Notes: a model not told the origin generated them from the sequence alone. A stretch of DNA of 40,681 nucleotides from Thermoguttaceae bacterium (GCA_017550965.1 JAFZNK010000076.1:1-40681); one strand, 5' to 3'. Counted from the stretch's first letter, positions 1 through 9,426 are shown. A program made the numbers and translations.

Positions 1-1
1 C

Positions 2-1048
2 AACTTTGTCGCCGACTGGATCGCGTCGCCGTGGGGCGCGCCGAGGCTGATTGTCGCGCCCGCGCTTCGAACGCGCGCGGAAGAGGCGCTTAAAAACGGC
101 GGCGACGGCTCCGAACTGTTCCTGCCGATTCTGGCGATGCAGGCAAGCGGCGCGGACGGCATGTTGCTGAGTCGCTGGCGCACGGGCGGACGTTCAGCGT
201 ACGATCTGGCGACCGACTTCGTCAAGAACTACGAGTCGGAGCCGACGGCGGACGCGTGGAAACACGCCGCGCTCAAATTGATGAAGCGCGACGTCGTCGT
301 CGAAGAAGAGCCGAGACTGCGCAAGCTGGGCCGCAACGAGGAGATTCCAAAATACGACGCGCCGTTCTGGTGGGCGGGGTACATGACGATCGATTCGGGC
401 GAAGCGGTTCAGTCGGAACAACTTGAACTTCTCGACGAAGACGCGGTGAAGAAGGCGGAAGAAGAAAACGCGCTCCTCGACGCGGGCGACGATCAGGAAG
501 GCGACCCGACAGGCGCCGACGCGGAAGGCAAACAGCCCGACGCAAACGCCCCGGAAGGAGTCAATTCCGACGACGAAGAGGGCGTAATAACGCCGACGTT
601 GATCGACAAGACCGGCGAAGGAACCGACGGCGACGAGGAAGGCGAAAACGAACCGGACAAGCCGTTATATTTAGGCCCGAAAACGCTCAACGACGACGAT
701 CTCGCCGCCCAGGACGAAAACGGAGACGATTTCTTCGCTACCGACGACGAAGACGACGAATTAACGCCCAACGTCGAACCGAAAGAAGCGCCCAAAGACG
801 CGGAAAAAGACGACGACGCGAAGGAAGATTCGTCCGACGAAGGCGAAGAGCCGGAAGAAGAGCTGGGCGTAGCGACCGACGAACCCTCCGCCGGAGCTAC
901 AAAACCCGCGTCCAGGAAGGAAGAGCCAAAAGCGGAAGAAAAGCCCAAAGCCAAGGCGGAGGTCAAGCCGAAGGAACCGTCAAAAGAAGGCGGTTCCAAC
1001 GAGCCCAAAACAAAATCCGGGAAGGTAAATATAAAGCCGAAGAAGTAA
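2..1048 (+). CDS. CHAT-domain-like protein, C-terminal part (5' end outside window)
   Basis: The reading frame is open from base 2, so the gene begins before the window. The first ~115 residues resemble the end of a CHAT (caspase-like) domain. There is a strand ending in PRLIV, a helix-strand segment (ILAMQASGADGMLLSRWR) matching the family's 'GA..VVASLW' element, and the closing motif PFWWAGYMTIDSG, which matches the usual 'YYWAGF.L.G' end. Where active members have SACxTG after PRLIV, this protein has APALRT, so the catalytic Cys appears to be Leu. The remaining ~220 residues are low-complexity and very acidic (Asp/Glu runs), switching to a Lys/Pro-rich end. CHAT proteins are proteases or protease-like partners, and the tail suggests a disordered, charged interaction region. 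The domain call comes from motif order only. The N-terminal domains and the catalytic His are out of view. Confidence 0.6.
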   Translation, partial: NFVADWIASPWGAPRLIVAPALRTRAEEALKNGGDGSELFLPILAMQASGADGMLLSRWRTGGRSAYDLATDFVKNYESEPTADAWKHAALKLMKRDVVVEEEPRLRKLGRNEEIPKYDAPFWWAGYMTIDSGEAVQSEQLELLDEDAVKKAEEENALLDAGDDQEGDPTGADAEGKQPDANAPEGVNSDDEEGVITPTLIDKTGEGTDGDEEGENEPDKPLYLGPKTLNDDDLAAQDENGDDFFATDDEDDELTPNVEPKEAPKDAEKDDDAKEDSSDEGEEPEEELGVATDEPSAGATKPASRKEEPKAEEKPKAKAEVKPKEPSKEGGSNEPKTKSGKVNIKPKK

Positions 1049-1230
1049 TGATCGACGACGGACTTCCGATTCGCGACGGCGACGTCGTCGCTCCCGCCGC
1101 AGACGGAAAGTCAACGATTCGAATCATCGGCCAATCGACTCGCAAGTACCGAGTCGACCAACGCGCCGCGCGACGTCTACGTTCAACGCTTAATACTATA
1201 ATCCACGTCCAACCCGAGTCGTCGTATTAA
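1048..1230 (+). CDS. doubtful 60-residue ORF overlapping the CHAT gene stop
   Basis: The ATG shares one base with the TAA of the CHAT-like gene (TAATG), an arrangement that can allow translational coupling. The product is basic at its C-terminal half and matches no family I recognise. Its last 48 bases overlap the convergent end of the nucleotidyltransferase gene on the other strand. The region keeps the host codon flavour, but such short open frames are common by chance in this GC-rich DNA. Treat it as possible only. Confidence 0.25.
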   Translation: MIDDGLPIRDGDVVAPAADGKSTIRIIGQSTRKYRVDQRAARRLRSTLNTIIHVQPESSY

Positions 1231-2367
1231 CTCGCGCTGTTCGAGCCCGACTTGTCGCATTCGAAGCATTTTGCCCGGCGTCATTTTATCGCGCAACAAC
1301 TCGCAAGATATCGAGCCGATCTGATAGAGCCAGGCGAATGGACGAAGCAACCTGTGTTTCTTTGCCGCTTTCCATCGGCGCACGCCGCCTCTTTGCAGTC
1401 TTTTAAAAATACGAACGGGGTTAGCCATATCGAGAAAGACCGACTCGATCTTTCCAACTTGTCCGCTTTTACGCCCGAAATTCCCCTTTTCCATGATATA
1501 CGCCATAAGCTCGTCGCAGGGCAAATCGTCCGATTCTTCCACAATTTCCTCGAGCCCAAGGTATCTCTGACACATAGCGGTAACGGTCCGCGCAAACTTC
1601 TCCTGCCCCGTCTTTCGGATCATGGGCAGTAATTCTTCCCAATTCCCGTTCTGGTGTAGATAGACCGTCCAGTCGATAATTTGACGCAACCCAAGCCCGT
1701 CGCGCAAGTGCTGATTGATATGAAAAAGAAGAACGAGTCCGTTTAAGTCGGTCGGAAGAGCGGGAAAAGAAAAGCCGTCAATATCATGCCAAACTCTGAT
1801 GTCGATTCCATTTTCAAACAGCGCCAATAGCGTCTCGTCGTCTTCACGAACAATCGGCAACCGTCGATGCAGTTCAAAATCAACGCCGTCCTTTTCAAAA
1901 GCATAGTGGCATCTTGTCGCATCTTTATCGTGCGTAAGCCGATACCCGTTGGCTTCAAGAATCGCAGCTGCCTTGTCAAAGTCGCGTCGCTTGACAAGAA
2001 AATCGACGTCCCCAACCGCGCGTAACGCTGGATGCGGATACGCCATAGCCGCCGCCGAGCCTTTGATAATCGCGCAGGGAATCGCATTTTTCTCGAGCAA
2101 CTTGATCAACAAACGTTGCGCGTGCATGACCTGAACCCAACGCCCCTGCTGTATAACGCACGCTCTGAGCCATTTCTTCCGGAGTTCCGCGTCGGGAATC
2201 GGACTCGACGTCAGCGTTGCGTATGGTAGCGCCGCGATCGCGTGGTTCCGCATCTCATGATAGATCGCGTTCCACTCGTCAGCAGACGCCGACAACATCG
2301 TTTGCGGATCCAGAGGAAAAACACTCTTACTTACTAAATAGCATAGAAACTGGCATTTATCAAGCAT
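1183..2367 (-). CDS. nucleotidyltransferase-fold protein, capsule-locus type (PF14907-like)
   Basis: This is a 394-residue soluble protein with the nucleotidyltransferase signature seen in uncharacterised NTP_transf_5 proteins. The sequence 'IIKGSAAAMAYPHPALRAVGDVDFLV' (split here only by convention) includes the G-S pair and the GDVDFLV strand that supplies metal-binding Asp residues, at about residues 98-124. A later HxxxHLRDG..L-type helix region (about 216-232) is also typical. The family is often found in exopolysaccharide and capsule loci, but its substrate is not established. The gene is read leftward, away from the AT-rich cassette, and its base composition is closer to the host flank than to the cassette. 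The ATG start has only a weak upstream purine stretch. An in-frame Met at residue 24 is an alternative start. Confidence 0.7.
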   Translation of the reverse strand: MLDKCQFLCYLVSKSVFPLDPQTMLSASADEWNAIYHEMRNHAIAALPYATLTSSPIPDAELRKKWLRACVIQQGRWVQVMHAQRLLIKLLEKNAIPCAIIKGSAAAMAYPHPALRAVGDVDFLVKRRDFDKAAAILEANGYRLTHDKDATRCHYAFEKDGVDFELHRRLPIVREDDETLLALFENGIDIRVWHDIDGFSFPALPTDLNGLVLLFHINQHLRDGLGLRQIIDWTVYLHQNGNWEELLPMIRKTGQEKFARTVTAMCQRYLGLEEIVEESDDLPCDELMAYIMEKGNFGRKSGQVGKIESVFLDMANPVRIFKRLQRGGVRRWKAAKKHRLLRPFAWLYQIGSISCELLRDKMTPGKMLRMRQVGLEQRELIRRLGLDVDYSIKR

Positions 2368-2789
2368 TGAGTATCACTTGTCCGATCATGAAGTTTTCGA
2401 ATATAGCCCTATAAAACAATCTACAAACGTCGTGTGTTCTTAAACTTTTGCACTCTGAACTGTTATCGTTTATCGATCTAAAAGGCTCCTGTACCCATCA
2501 CTTGTATTATGATCGTTTTAAAAAAGGTTATGAAATCACTTCTAATGTCAATTAAAGTTGTCTTGAACCTTTATGTAACACCACCCAACTCCACCGTATC
2601 ATCTTGTGAAGGCTCACTGTCACTGTAAAACCATTGTCAGACAAGACCTATACACGTATCTTTCATGAATAAAATACAGTTGCATTGCACATTATTATGC
2701 GCATGGTGATCAGAATTTTGAGCATTGTTAGTCGGCCTCAGTTTATTCCAGCAATTTTCGCACAGTTGGCCGGAACTTACAAGGTTCAT
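2368..2789. other. AT-rich intergenic region with left border of the capsule cassette
   Basis: No convincing gene lies in these 422 bases. The stretch holds the presumed promoter of the leftward nucleotidyltransferase and a 30-bp solitary insertion-sequence end. It also holds the 3' untranslated region of the thiolase gene. I see no clear hairpin-plus-T-run terminator after the thiolase stop. Composition changes here from host-like to AT-rich. Confidence 0.6.
2543..2572 (+). repeat. solitary 30-bp IS1595-type terminal end
   Basis: These 30 bases are identical to the right end of the defective IS copy at 20059-20088 and differ at one base from the right end of the copy at 22017-22046. All three are in the same orientation. 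No transposase sequence and no matching left end adjoin this copy, so it is a bare end left by deletion or recombination. It marks the junction between the host-like nucleotidyltransferase side and the AT-rich polysaccharide block. Confidence 0.85.
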
Positions 2790-4043
2790 TCACCTTTCTT
2801 TCCCAATTATGTACACATAGTTTGTTGTCGCCGAACCTCCGATGTTCAGCATCAGTCCGTTTTCAACATCTTCAACTTGATAGCCGCCAGCTGTTCCTGT
2901 AACCTGCTTATAAAGATCCAAGAGCATACGAGCGCCAGATGCCCCGACTGGATGACCGCAGCCAATAAGACCGCCAGAGGGATTGATAGGCTTATCTCCA
3001 TCAAAGGCAATCAGACCACTCTCTACTGCTTCATATTCTTTCCCAGATTCGGTAAGGCCAAATGCACTTATTGCTGCATACTCAGAAGAAGTGAAGCAGT
3101 CATGCGTCTCGAACACATCAATATCCGTTACGTTCAAGCCAGCCCTTTTATAGGCGTCTAAACAAGCCTGCCGTGTCCAAGGTAACGTATACTCACTCTC
3201 TGCGTTATCAGCCATCTTCTTTTCAAATAGCATCGGTGCTGTCCGGTGGCCATAGCCCTTTATGATCGGCTTGTTCTCAATTCCTCTCTCTACCATAAAC
3301 CGTTCAGAACACAGTGCCACAACCGCAGCGCCATCCGTGACTTGCGAGCAGTCGGACACGGCAAGTCGACCACCGACCAGCGGATTCGTTTCCGTATCCC
3401 TCGTTCTGGCTTGCTCGTAGCTCATAAACCACTTGCGGGTCTGAGCAAGAGGATTGCGTTTTGCATTGCAGTAGTTGATCACACTGATTTTTGCCAGAGC
3501 ATCCATATATCGTTTTTCATCAAGCTCCGGGTACTTTTTCAACGTCTCTTCTGCCAGCTTGCCGAACAACTTCGGGAATGGCAAATCAATACCCTTACAT
3601 TCTTTTTCGTAATAGGCAGCACGGCCAAGGTAATCACCACCGACCCGGCTTTCCACTGTCTTCATTAATTCCCAGCCTACAACGATTGCTACATCGCATT
3701 CGTCAGCACGGATCTTTGTAGCCGCAGCATCGATAGCAACGGATGAACTGGCGCAAGCTGCTTCATACCGTGCGCTTGGCACACCATAAAAAGCCTCGTC
3801 AACCTCGGTAAGAAACGCACCAAGATGTCCCTGATCAATATACTTCTCTGCAATAAAGTTTCCGACAAAGCAGGCTACTCTATTGTCTTGGTTTAAGCTT
3901 CTCACATCATCAAAGGTCAGGCCAGCTCCCTCAAGCCCATCAGCCATTGCCTCCTTGAGTAAAGCTACCATGCCCTTTCCTTCTTTTTTCCAGTTGCGCT
4001 CGAAATCGGTCTGAGCGCCACCAAGAATATATATTTTACTCAT
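2790..4043 (-). CDS. thiolase-family protein (SCP-x/acetyl-CoA acetyltransferase type)
   Basis: This 417-residue enzyme belongs to the thiolase superfamily. The nucleophilic Cys sits in [11 protein letters not shown] (about C97), and the second catalytic pair lies in [10 protein letters not shown] (about H364). The protein ends with the typical [10 protein letters not shown] strand. Family members make or cleave 3-ketoacyl-CoA thioesters. A GGGAGGT Shine-Dalgarno lies six bases before the ATG, so this start is preferred over a TTG one codon upstream. The gene follows the 3-hydroxyacyl-CoA dehydrogenase with almost no gap and is the last gene of the leftward polysaccharide operon. In that setting it more likely builds an acyl-CoA used to decorate the glycan than serves beta-oxidation, though this is inference. 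Length is normal and no key residue is missing. Confidence 0.88.
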   Translation of the reverse strand: MSKIYILGGAQTDFERNWKKEGKGMVALLKEAMADGLEGAGLTFDDVRSLNQDNRVACFVGNFIAEKYIDQGHLGAFLTEVDEAFYGVPSARYEAACASSSVAIDAAATKIRADECDVAIVVGWELMKTVESRVGGDYLGRAAYYEKECKGIDLPFPKLFGKLAEETLKKYPELDEKRYMDALAKISVINYCNAKRNPLAQTRKWFMSYEQARTRDTETNPLVGGRLAVSDCSQVTDGAAVVALCSERFMVERGIENKPIIKGYGHRTAPMLFEKKMADNAESEYTLPWTRQACLDAYKRAGLNVTDIDVFETHDCFTSSEYAAISAFGLTESGKEYEAVESGLIAFDGDKPINPSGGLIGCGHPVGASGARMLLDLYKQVTGTAGGYQVEDVENGLMLNIGGSATTNYVYIIGKER

Positions 4044-4047
4044 CAAA

Positions 4048-5355
4048 TTACCTCCCGGATTTGAAGTAGATTCTGTAGTCGTATTTCGACGGTTTGACGT
4101 CGACTAAGAGCCGTTCAATATCGACCTTACTACATATCTCTGGAAGTCGATCTTTAATCAAGGTTGGCACATCAGCCACAGTAGACAACGCCTGATACAT
4201 TGCCAACGGAGGACACCAGTTAAACCCTGTTGCCATCACATCGTCTGCGGCCTCTATCGTATATCCAACCTTCTCCGTAGCGTAGAGACTGTATACGATA
4301 TATTTGAGAAGGAAAGATAAGCAGATTTCGGTTTCCAGAGAGTGGTTATTAACAAGACTATCGAACGCCTTCACATAGTCCCCTTCAGCAATCCGTCTCT
4401 TCATCTTGTCAGCAAATGGGAAGACATAGGGGATCACATCACGGTATAGCCCCGTATTGACGTCATATACCGTCTGGCGTGTTAAGTCGTTCTCATATTT
4501 GATTCTCTGATACAGCCCCGCTCCGCTCTTTCGTCCGAGTTTTCCCTCGGCGACAAGTTGAGCTGCAAACGAAGGAAACACAAAGGTGTCATGCGCATAA
4601 TCGTTCGTGTTTTCGAAGATGTTTTCCACGACAGCCTTGTGGACATCAAGGCCAACAAAGTCCGCAGTAGTCAAGGGGGCCATTGTCCTCCCTGTAAAGG
4701 ATCCAAGGAGTGCGTCGATATAATCAATTCCGCCGTTATCCCTATACTTCTCTGCGTATTGGAGACCTTCGTTGATAAACTGGAATCCAATGCGGTTTCC
4801 TAGGAATGCAGGAGAATCTTTAACCTCTACAACAGTTCTAATCAGTTGTTTGCTCAAGTACTCCTTCAGATCTGCCCGTATAGTTTTATCAGAGAAAACT
4901 GTAGGAGTAAGCTCACAGAGCGACATACTATAGGGTGGATTAAACATATGAACACCAAAGAAGTGCTCGCGCAAACCTTCTGGATAGCAATTCGCAATCT
5001 CCGTAATGGAAAGACCGGAAGATCCAGTGCAGGATATTGCATGAGGCTGAAGCGTTTTTGCTACCTGTGTTGCAATGTCTTTCTTAACAGTGATATCTTC
5101 CTTGGAGCTTTCAAAAACCAAATCAGAATCTGCCACGCACTTCTCCAGCATAGTGAAGTCAGCAGGGATTAAGTTTTTCGCAATCGCATCTGCCTTTACA
5201 GACTTAACTATGCGAGGAATAGTCTTCTTTACTTTTTCAATATTGCGTCCGACGCAGTACACTTTTGCGTCTCCAAACGATGCGAAAATGCCCGCAACAT
5301 TCGTCCCCATTGTGCCTGTTGCGCCAATAATAGTTACTGTTTTGATGTTTAACAT
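4048..5355 (-). CDS. 3-hydroxyacyl-CoA dehydrogenase
   Basis: This is a NAD-binding 3-hydroxyacyl-CoA dehydrogenase of 435 residues. An N-terminal Rossmann fold (IIGATGTMG, where GAGTMG is usual) is followed by the catalytic segment FGVHMFNPP, by [11 protein letters not shown], and by a C-terminal dimerisation domain with [10 protein letters not shown] and GRKSGAGLY. The enzyme interconverts 3-ketoacyl-CoA and 3-hydroxyacyl-CoA. The open frame extends to a GTG five codons earlier, but AGAAGG lies six bases before the ATG chosen here. A further ~150 C-terminal residues follow the usual domain. The gene is sandwiched between a GNAT acyltransferase and a thiolase. Together they could make a 3-hydroxyacyl-CoA (for example 3-hydroxybutyryl-CoA) for transfer to an amino group. 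That pathway is inferred from context. Confidence 0.9.
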   Translation of the reverse strand: MLNIKTVTIIGATGTMGTNVAGIFASFGDAKVYCVGRNIEKVKKTIPRIVKSVKADAIAKNLIPADFTMLEKCVADSDLVFESSKEDITVKKDIATQVAKTLQPHAISCTGSSGLSITEIANCYPEGLREHFFGVHMFNPPYSMSLCELTPTVFSDKTIRADLKEYLSKQLIRTVVEVKDSPAFLGNRIGFQFINEGLQYAEKYRDNGGIDYIDALLGSFTGRTMAPLTTADFVGLDVHKAVVENIFENTNDYAHDTFVFPSFAAQLVAEGKLGRKSGAGLYQRIKYENDLTRQTVYDVNTGLYRDVIPYVFPFADKMKRRIAEGDYVKAFDSLVNNHSLETEICLSFLLKYIVYSLYATEKVGYTIEAADDVMATGFNWCPPLAMYQALSTVADVPTLIKDRLPEICSKVDIERLLVDVKPSKYDYRIYFKSGR

Positions 5356-5366
5356 TGCAAACCTTC

Positions 5367-6167
5367 TCACTTCTTTACAAATTTTGCTAAGACAGCAATG
5401 CTGAAAGCGCCTAACTTTTCATGAAGCGCCAAACTGGCCGCATTATGAAAATTGACAAATCCAACTCGAGAAATATGCTCGTTGTTAAGGATATGGCATG
5501 CGTAGTTTTCTACGTCTCCTGCAAGCCCTCTCCTCCGATAATCAGGGTGGACGATTACGCCACCAACAAGAGCAAACCCGGGAACTTCGCCATATGTGCT
5601 ACAGGTGGCAACAATTTTTCCATCCATCTTAACGACAAAAAATCTGCTGAAGTTCCCATCAAATCTATCAAATAGTTGTTTGGAAAGCACATTTCTGTCA
5701 TATACATTGATATACTCAGGATCTGCCATAAGAAGATCTACGATTTGAGGAATATCTTCTCTTTCGGCAATCTGACTTTGATACACCCTGTCCTCCAAGC
5801 CGCACTTATCCATATCTATTACATAATTTCGTTCAGAATAATAAGTTTGAAAAGCTCTTTCCACTCTATTGCCAATCTCCCCTTGAAGCATTATAACCTT
5901 GTGCGCTGTCTCATCAGCAAAATCAAGCAACTTTTCAATCGGATATCCCTCTAAATCATTCGTATAAAAATGAATACAATCATAATACAGGAGGTAAATC
6001 CCATCTATTTGATTATTTTTATTTTTGTCGAACCATGCTACGACATTTTCTGTGCCAAGCCCATACTTCAATATATTTACATACAAGTATGGCGTTGATT
6101 TATATCGTTCTCCAATATAGGAAATAGCATCCTTGATCTCTTCAACTGTAGTAATTCTGTTAAGCAT
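5367..6167 (-). CDS. GNAT-family N-acetyltransferase
   Basis: The protein is 266 residues. The C-terminal half carries the GNAT fold with the acyl-CoA pyrophosphate-binding motif VHPDYRRRGLAG at about residues 207-217, followed by an Asn-containing helix (NFHNAASLALHEKLGA) typical of the family. The N-terminal ~130 residues are less conserved and may form a degenerate second GNAT-like domain. The ATG overlaps the end of the cytidylyltransferase fusion gene by eight bases and has an AGGAGG ten bases upstream, so translation is probably coupled. Given the neighbouring aminotransferase and acyl-CoA genes, a role in N-acylating an amino sugar or amino alcohol precursor is plausible. The acceptor cannot be read from sequence. 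Confidence 0.82.
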   Translation of the reverse strand: MLNRITTVEEIKDAISYIGERYKSTPYLYVNILKYGLGTENVVAWFDKNKNNQIDGIYLLYYDCIHFYTNDLEGYPIEKLLDFADETAHKVIMLQGEIGNRVERAFQTYYSERNYVIDMDKCGLEDRVYQSQIAEREDIPQIVDLLMADPEYINVYDRNVLSKQLFDRFDGNFSRFFVVKMDGKIVATCSTYGEVPGFALVGGVIVHPDYRRRGLAGDVENYACHILNNEHISRVGFVNFHNAASLALHEKLGAFSIAVLAKFVKK

Positions 6168-7482
6168 TTTCCTGATTCCTCCTAAAATCCTGCATAATAC
6201 TTACAATTGCTAACGACACATTTCTACTTATATAGTAGTCTGGCATATTGTTTCTGACTGCGTTCGCTAATGCAACCAACTCGTATCGGATTCCTTCTCC
6301 GTCAACTTGATAAAAGTACCTTTTATTATTTGCTTGGTTTTCAAATCGTATTTCAAAATACTCTGTTTTCCACCAAGGGGCTGGTATATAGACATATCCT
6401 TTTGTTCCAGAAACAATTAGTTCACCTTCCGATTTTACGCCATTACCTACCTTTATTGTTGCGGTTGCGCTTGGATAAGTGAAATTGATTTTAGTAAATG
6501 CATCATTGTGCTCCATGCCATTATTAATAGAAAAGATATTCTTGGAAATATAATCTGTCCCTAATATCTGAAACACGGGAAGCATTGTTGTCGGTCCCCA
6601 AGCTTCCAACGACCCCCACTGTTTACTCCTTCCAATCTGTTCTGAAGAACTGAGGCTGGTACATGTTGCATCTACAGATACAACTTTTCCGATTTTTCCC
6701 CCTTTCAATAGTAAAAGCATCCGGGCATATGCTGTGATATAGGCAGTTCTTGTGGCTTCCATAATGATTAGACGTCTTTGTTGCGCCAAAGCTAACAAAT
6801 CATTACACTCATCGATGGTCATTGCCAACGGGCTCTCGCACATAACATGTTTGCCTGCCATTAATGCCTTTTTACATAATGAATAGTGCTCTAAAGGATG
6901 TGCGTGAATATAAACAGAGTCAACCGTTTCCAAAAGCTTTTCATATTCTGTCGTATAGAATATTTCTGTACCTAAATAGTCAAGAACACCTGCTTCCGGA
7001 ACACATATTCCTGTCACATCTACGGCATTAACAAACTTTGATTCATAATAGAATTTTCTTAAAAAAGGGGCGTATCCAACCATACCTAGACGCAATGAGG
7101 CATTTTTTGCTCTTATCTCTGAACTAGACACACCGTCTGTCCTTGGAAGATATACTACTTTACAATACTCATTTAGATAGTCAAAAACTCCAACCCAATC
7201 TGATCCAACTGTAAAGATATCTATACCGTATTTCCTAATATCGTCAATTTTCTGTCCTTCATACTCTTCAATGATTACCTTATCGGCTATACCTGTTGCT
7301 TGAACAGCAGCCACACGTTCTTCTAAGCTCTGTTGGACATTAATTTTGCCTCTTATTTTATCAAAATCATCAGCTGTCACACCAACAATCAAATAATCTC
7401 CAAGAGCTTTGGCTCTTTCCAAGAGTCTTAAATGGCCGTAGTGAAGAAGATCGTAAGTTCCGTAGGTTATAACCTTAATCAT
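6160..7482 (-). CDS. cytidylyltransferase / Gfo-Idh-MocA oxidoreductase fusion
   Basis: This is a two-domain protein of 440 residues. Residues 1 to about 128 are a TagD-like nucleotidyltransferase of the glycerol-3-phosphate cytidylyltransferase type: GTYDLLHYGH contains the HxGH motif at 14-17, and RTDGVSSSEIR at 114-124 matches the RTxGISTT signature. From about 131 onward the protein resembles a Gfo/Idh/MocA NAD(P)-dependent oxidoreductase. There is a Rossmann start at RLGMVGYAP, the strand-helix VYIHAHPLEHYSLCKKALMAGKHV, and ESP at 215-217 where EKP is usual, so the active-site Lys is replaced by Ser. The first half should activate a phosphorylated small molecule with CTP. The second half may oxidise or reduce the same precursor, or may have lost catalysis. 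A clean AGGAGATG ribosome site precedes the ATG. The neighbours are an aminotransferase and LicD, which uses CDP-linked donors. Confidence 0.85.
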   Translation of the reverse strand: MIKVITYGTYDLLHYGHLRLLERAKALGDYLIVGVTADDFDKIRGKINVQQSLEERVAAVQATGIADKVIIEEYEGQKIDDIRKYGIDIFTVGSDWVGVFDYLNEYCKVVYLPRTDGVSSSEIRAKNASLRLGMVGYAPFLRKFYYESKFVNAVDVTGICVPEAGVLDYLGTEIFYTTEYEKLLETVDSVYIHAHPLEHYSLCKKALMAGKHVMCESPLAMTIDECNDLLALAQQRRLIIMEATRTAYITAYARMLLLLKGGKIGKVVSVDATCTSLSSSEQIGRSKQWGSLEAWGPTTMLPVFQILGTDYISKNIFSINNGMEHNDAFTKINFTYPSATATIKVGNGVKSEGELIVSGTKGYVYIPAPWWKTEYFEIRFENQANNKRYFYQVDGEGIRYELVALANAVRNNMPDYYISRNVSLAIVSIMQDFRRNQENA

Positions 7483-7497
7483 AATTCAATACATCTC

Positions 7498-8571
7498 CTA
7501 AATCATTCCACGTTTCTGCATATCCTTTAGGGCATTAATCAATGTCGTGTTATCTTCAGGCGAAAGATACCCAATATGGCCTACTCTGAATACTGTACTC
7601 TTCATATTTCCACCATTCGGGCAGATCCAGATTCCGTATTCATCCTTAAGAATCTCAAAGACTCTATAAGCATCAGCATTTAAGGGATGAACAGAAGTAA
7701 CGCCATTTGCAGGAGATTCAGAAACAAACTCAAAAGGTAAATCTCGTATTTTTTTTCTAAAGTCCTTTGCCTGGGTTGCCACTCTTGCAATCTCCACATT
7801 TGCTCCTCCCATAGCTTCGATTTCCTTCAATCTTGTATTGATTTGACGTAAAATTCCTACGGCTGGCGTAAAAGGAGTCTGCCCACGTTCCATATTTTTT
7901 AGTACATCAGCAAGATTGAAATACATGGATTTCACCTTTCGAGAAGTTACTCGTTCGACTGCTCTCGGAGCTAAAATGATAATCGAAATGCCAGGAGGAC
8001 ACGCAAGAACCTTTTGAGAACCCGTAATCATGGCAGCAGCGCCACAATGGGCCATGTCGAAAGGGTCTGCCAAAAAAGCTGAGACGCAGTCGCAAACGTA
8101 GAAAATGTTATTCCTTCTGCAGAATTCTCCTATCATCTCTGAATCATAGAGAACTCCAGTAGAGGTCTCATCTATGTTCACCAGCAATCCTGTGAAGCTT
8201 TGGCCATTATACTCATAGAGCCGCTCTTTTGTCAGTTTCTGACCATGGTTGAGTTTAAGTACCACATGAGGAACTTCGTGAATCTCGCAAAGCTCAACAA
8301 ATCGATGACCAAAGCTACCGCCGTCAATAACAAGAACCTTGTCAGATTCTGTAAAACAGTTCATAACAACCGCTTCCATGGAACCAGTAGACGAATTAGT
8401 CATGAACGCAACTTTCGAGCCTTCCGGTGCCTTGGCAAACTTCAACATGAGTTTCTCATTCTCAAACATGACTTTAGAAAACTCAGACGTTCTAAAATAT
8501 GGTACTTGTTCCCCGCCAACTGCCCGAACCTCATCACCGCACATTACCGGACCAACTGTAAAATTTAGCAT
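7498..8571 (-). CDS. class V aminotransferase (alanine-glyoxylate / 2-aminoethylphosphonate transaminase-like)
   Basis: This is a 357-residue PLP enzyme. The N-terminal substrate segment [12 protein letters not shown] is typical of alanine-glyoxylate and 2-aminoethylphosphonate:pyruvate transaminases. STGSME near residues 61-66 binds phosphate, D161 in YVCDCVSAF should pair with the pyridine nitrogen, and K187 in [12 protein letters not shown] should form the Schiff base. Length is normal for the family. Its position between licD and the cytidylyltransferase fusion suggests that it adds an amino group to the small molecule that is then CDP-activated. No PEP mutase or phosphonopyruvate decarboxylase gene is in the window, so a phosphonate is not supported directly. 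GGGAG lies shortly before the ATG. Confidence 0.85.
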   Translation of the reverse strand: MLNFTVGPVMCGDEVRAVGGEQVPYFRTSEFSKVMFENEKLMLKFAKAPEGSKVAFMTNSSTGSMEAVVMNCFTESDKVLVIDGGSFGHRFVELCEIHEVPHVVLKLNHGQKLTKERLYEYNGQSFTGLLVNIDETSTGVLYDSEMIGEFCRRNNIFYVCDCVSAFLADPFDMAHCGAAAMITGSQKVLACPPGISIIILAPRAVERVTSRKVKSMYFNLADVLKNMERGQTPFTPAVGILRQINTRLKEIEAMGGANVEIARVATQAKDFRKKIRDLPFEFVSESPANGVTSVHPLNADAYRVFEILKDEYGIWICPNGGNMKSTVFRVGHIGYLSPEDNTTLINALKDMQKRGMI

Positions 8572-8656
8572 TTTTATACTCCCTTCAAATCGAATAATTT
8601 CTTTTCTATTTTCAATGGGCTTGTGACGTAACCTGTCTCTATAATGATCAAACAGA

Positions 8657-9424
8657 TTATAATTCTACATTGCTATAATCGCCTAAATGATTCCACTGTT
8701 TCGGGATCATATAGTTTTCTCCATAGCACATTTTCAAATAATCATCATACTCTTTAATACCAAAGAAGGACTTGCCTTCAAACTCATATGTTGATAGCTT
8801 GTCAAGAAACCGCTTGGGCATAAACATTGCATTATCAACACTCATAATGAAACAATCTTTCGATTGTTTGCTCCCAAACAGCACTATCAAGTTTTCTAAT
8901 AGATGATCTATTTTTAACTGAATACAAGGTGATAGCCTTGTGAAAAAGTAATGTAAATATCTTCTGCTACTTTTTTCAACATATCTATACCTGCAACGAT
9001 AAGTCTGTAAAACACGTCTCATATTATGTTGCAATCTTCTGCTTAGGGCGCCATTCCCAGCGTTCACATAAGTAATAATATCTATCCATATTCCCTGGTG
9101 TATTTCTAGTTTTTCCGTTCCTGGTTCTACCATTCTCGAACCATTTTTTCTCATCTTATATATTACAAATGGCATTTGAATGTCTGTCTCTGGCGTCTGC
9201 AAAAAATACTGTTGGCTAAAAAATACTTGTTTCAACTTTTTAAAATCATTAAGAGGCATATAAACATCAATATCATCATCCCAGGGTATAAAGCCCCTAT
9301 GTCTAACAGCTCCAAGCATTGTTCCGGCAACCAAAAAATACTTTAGATCGTATTTTCTGCAAACTTCATCCAAGAATCCCAGCATTTTGAGTTCTGTGAG
9401 TTGAATTTCTCTTATCGTAGCCAT
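8657..9424 (-). CDS. licD: LicD-family phosphotransferase (copy 1)
   Basis: This 255-residue LicD-family protein belongs to the nucleotidyltransferase superfamily. The hallmark [21 protein letters not shown] runs from about residue 34, and the Asp cluster (PWDDDID, 47-53) binds metal. LicD enzymes transfer phosphocholine or other phospho-substituents from CDP donors to sugars of cell-surface glycans. The C-terminal part contains [17 protein letters not shown], the usual 'YLxxxYGDYM.LP' element. The start codon follows the PIG-L gene stop by two bases. It is the LicD copy nearest the cytidylyltransferase fusion and aminotransferase, so it is the best candidate to use their product. Confidence 0.9.
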   Translation of the reverse strand: MATIREIQLTELKMLGFLDEVCRKYDLKYFLVAGTMLGAVRHRGFIPWDDDIDVYMPLNDFKKLKQVFFSQQYFLQTPETDIQMPFVIYKMRKNGSRMVEPGTEKLEIHQGIWIDIITYVNAGNGALSRRLQHNMRRVLQTYRCRYRYVEKSSRRYLHYFFTRLSPCIQLKIDHLLENLIVLFGSKQSKDCFIMSVDNAMFMPKRFLDKLSTYEFEGKSFFGIKEYDDYLKMCYGENYMIPKQWNHLGDYSNVEL

Positions 9425-9426
9425 AC

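Noticed and set aside
2685..3161. 158-codon rightward frame overlapping the thiolase end and the intergenic region
   Set aside because: It mostly overlaps the thiolase coding sequence antisense, with no family resemblance and no plausible ribosome site.
7498..8571. Assignment of the class V aminotransferase as a phosphonate (AEP) pathway enzyme
   Set aside because: No PEP mutase or phosphonopyruvate decarboxylase gene is present in the window, so only the broader family call is supported.
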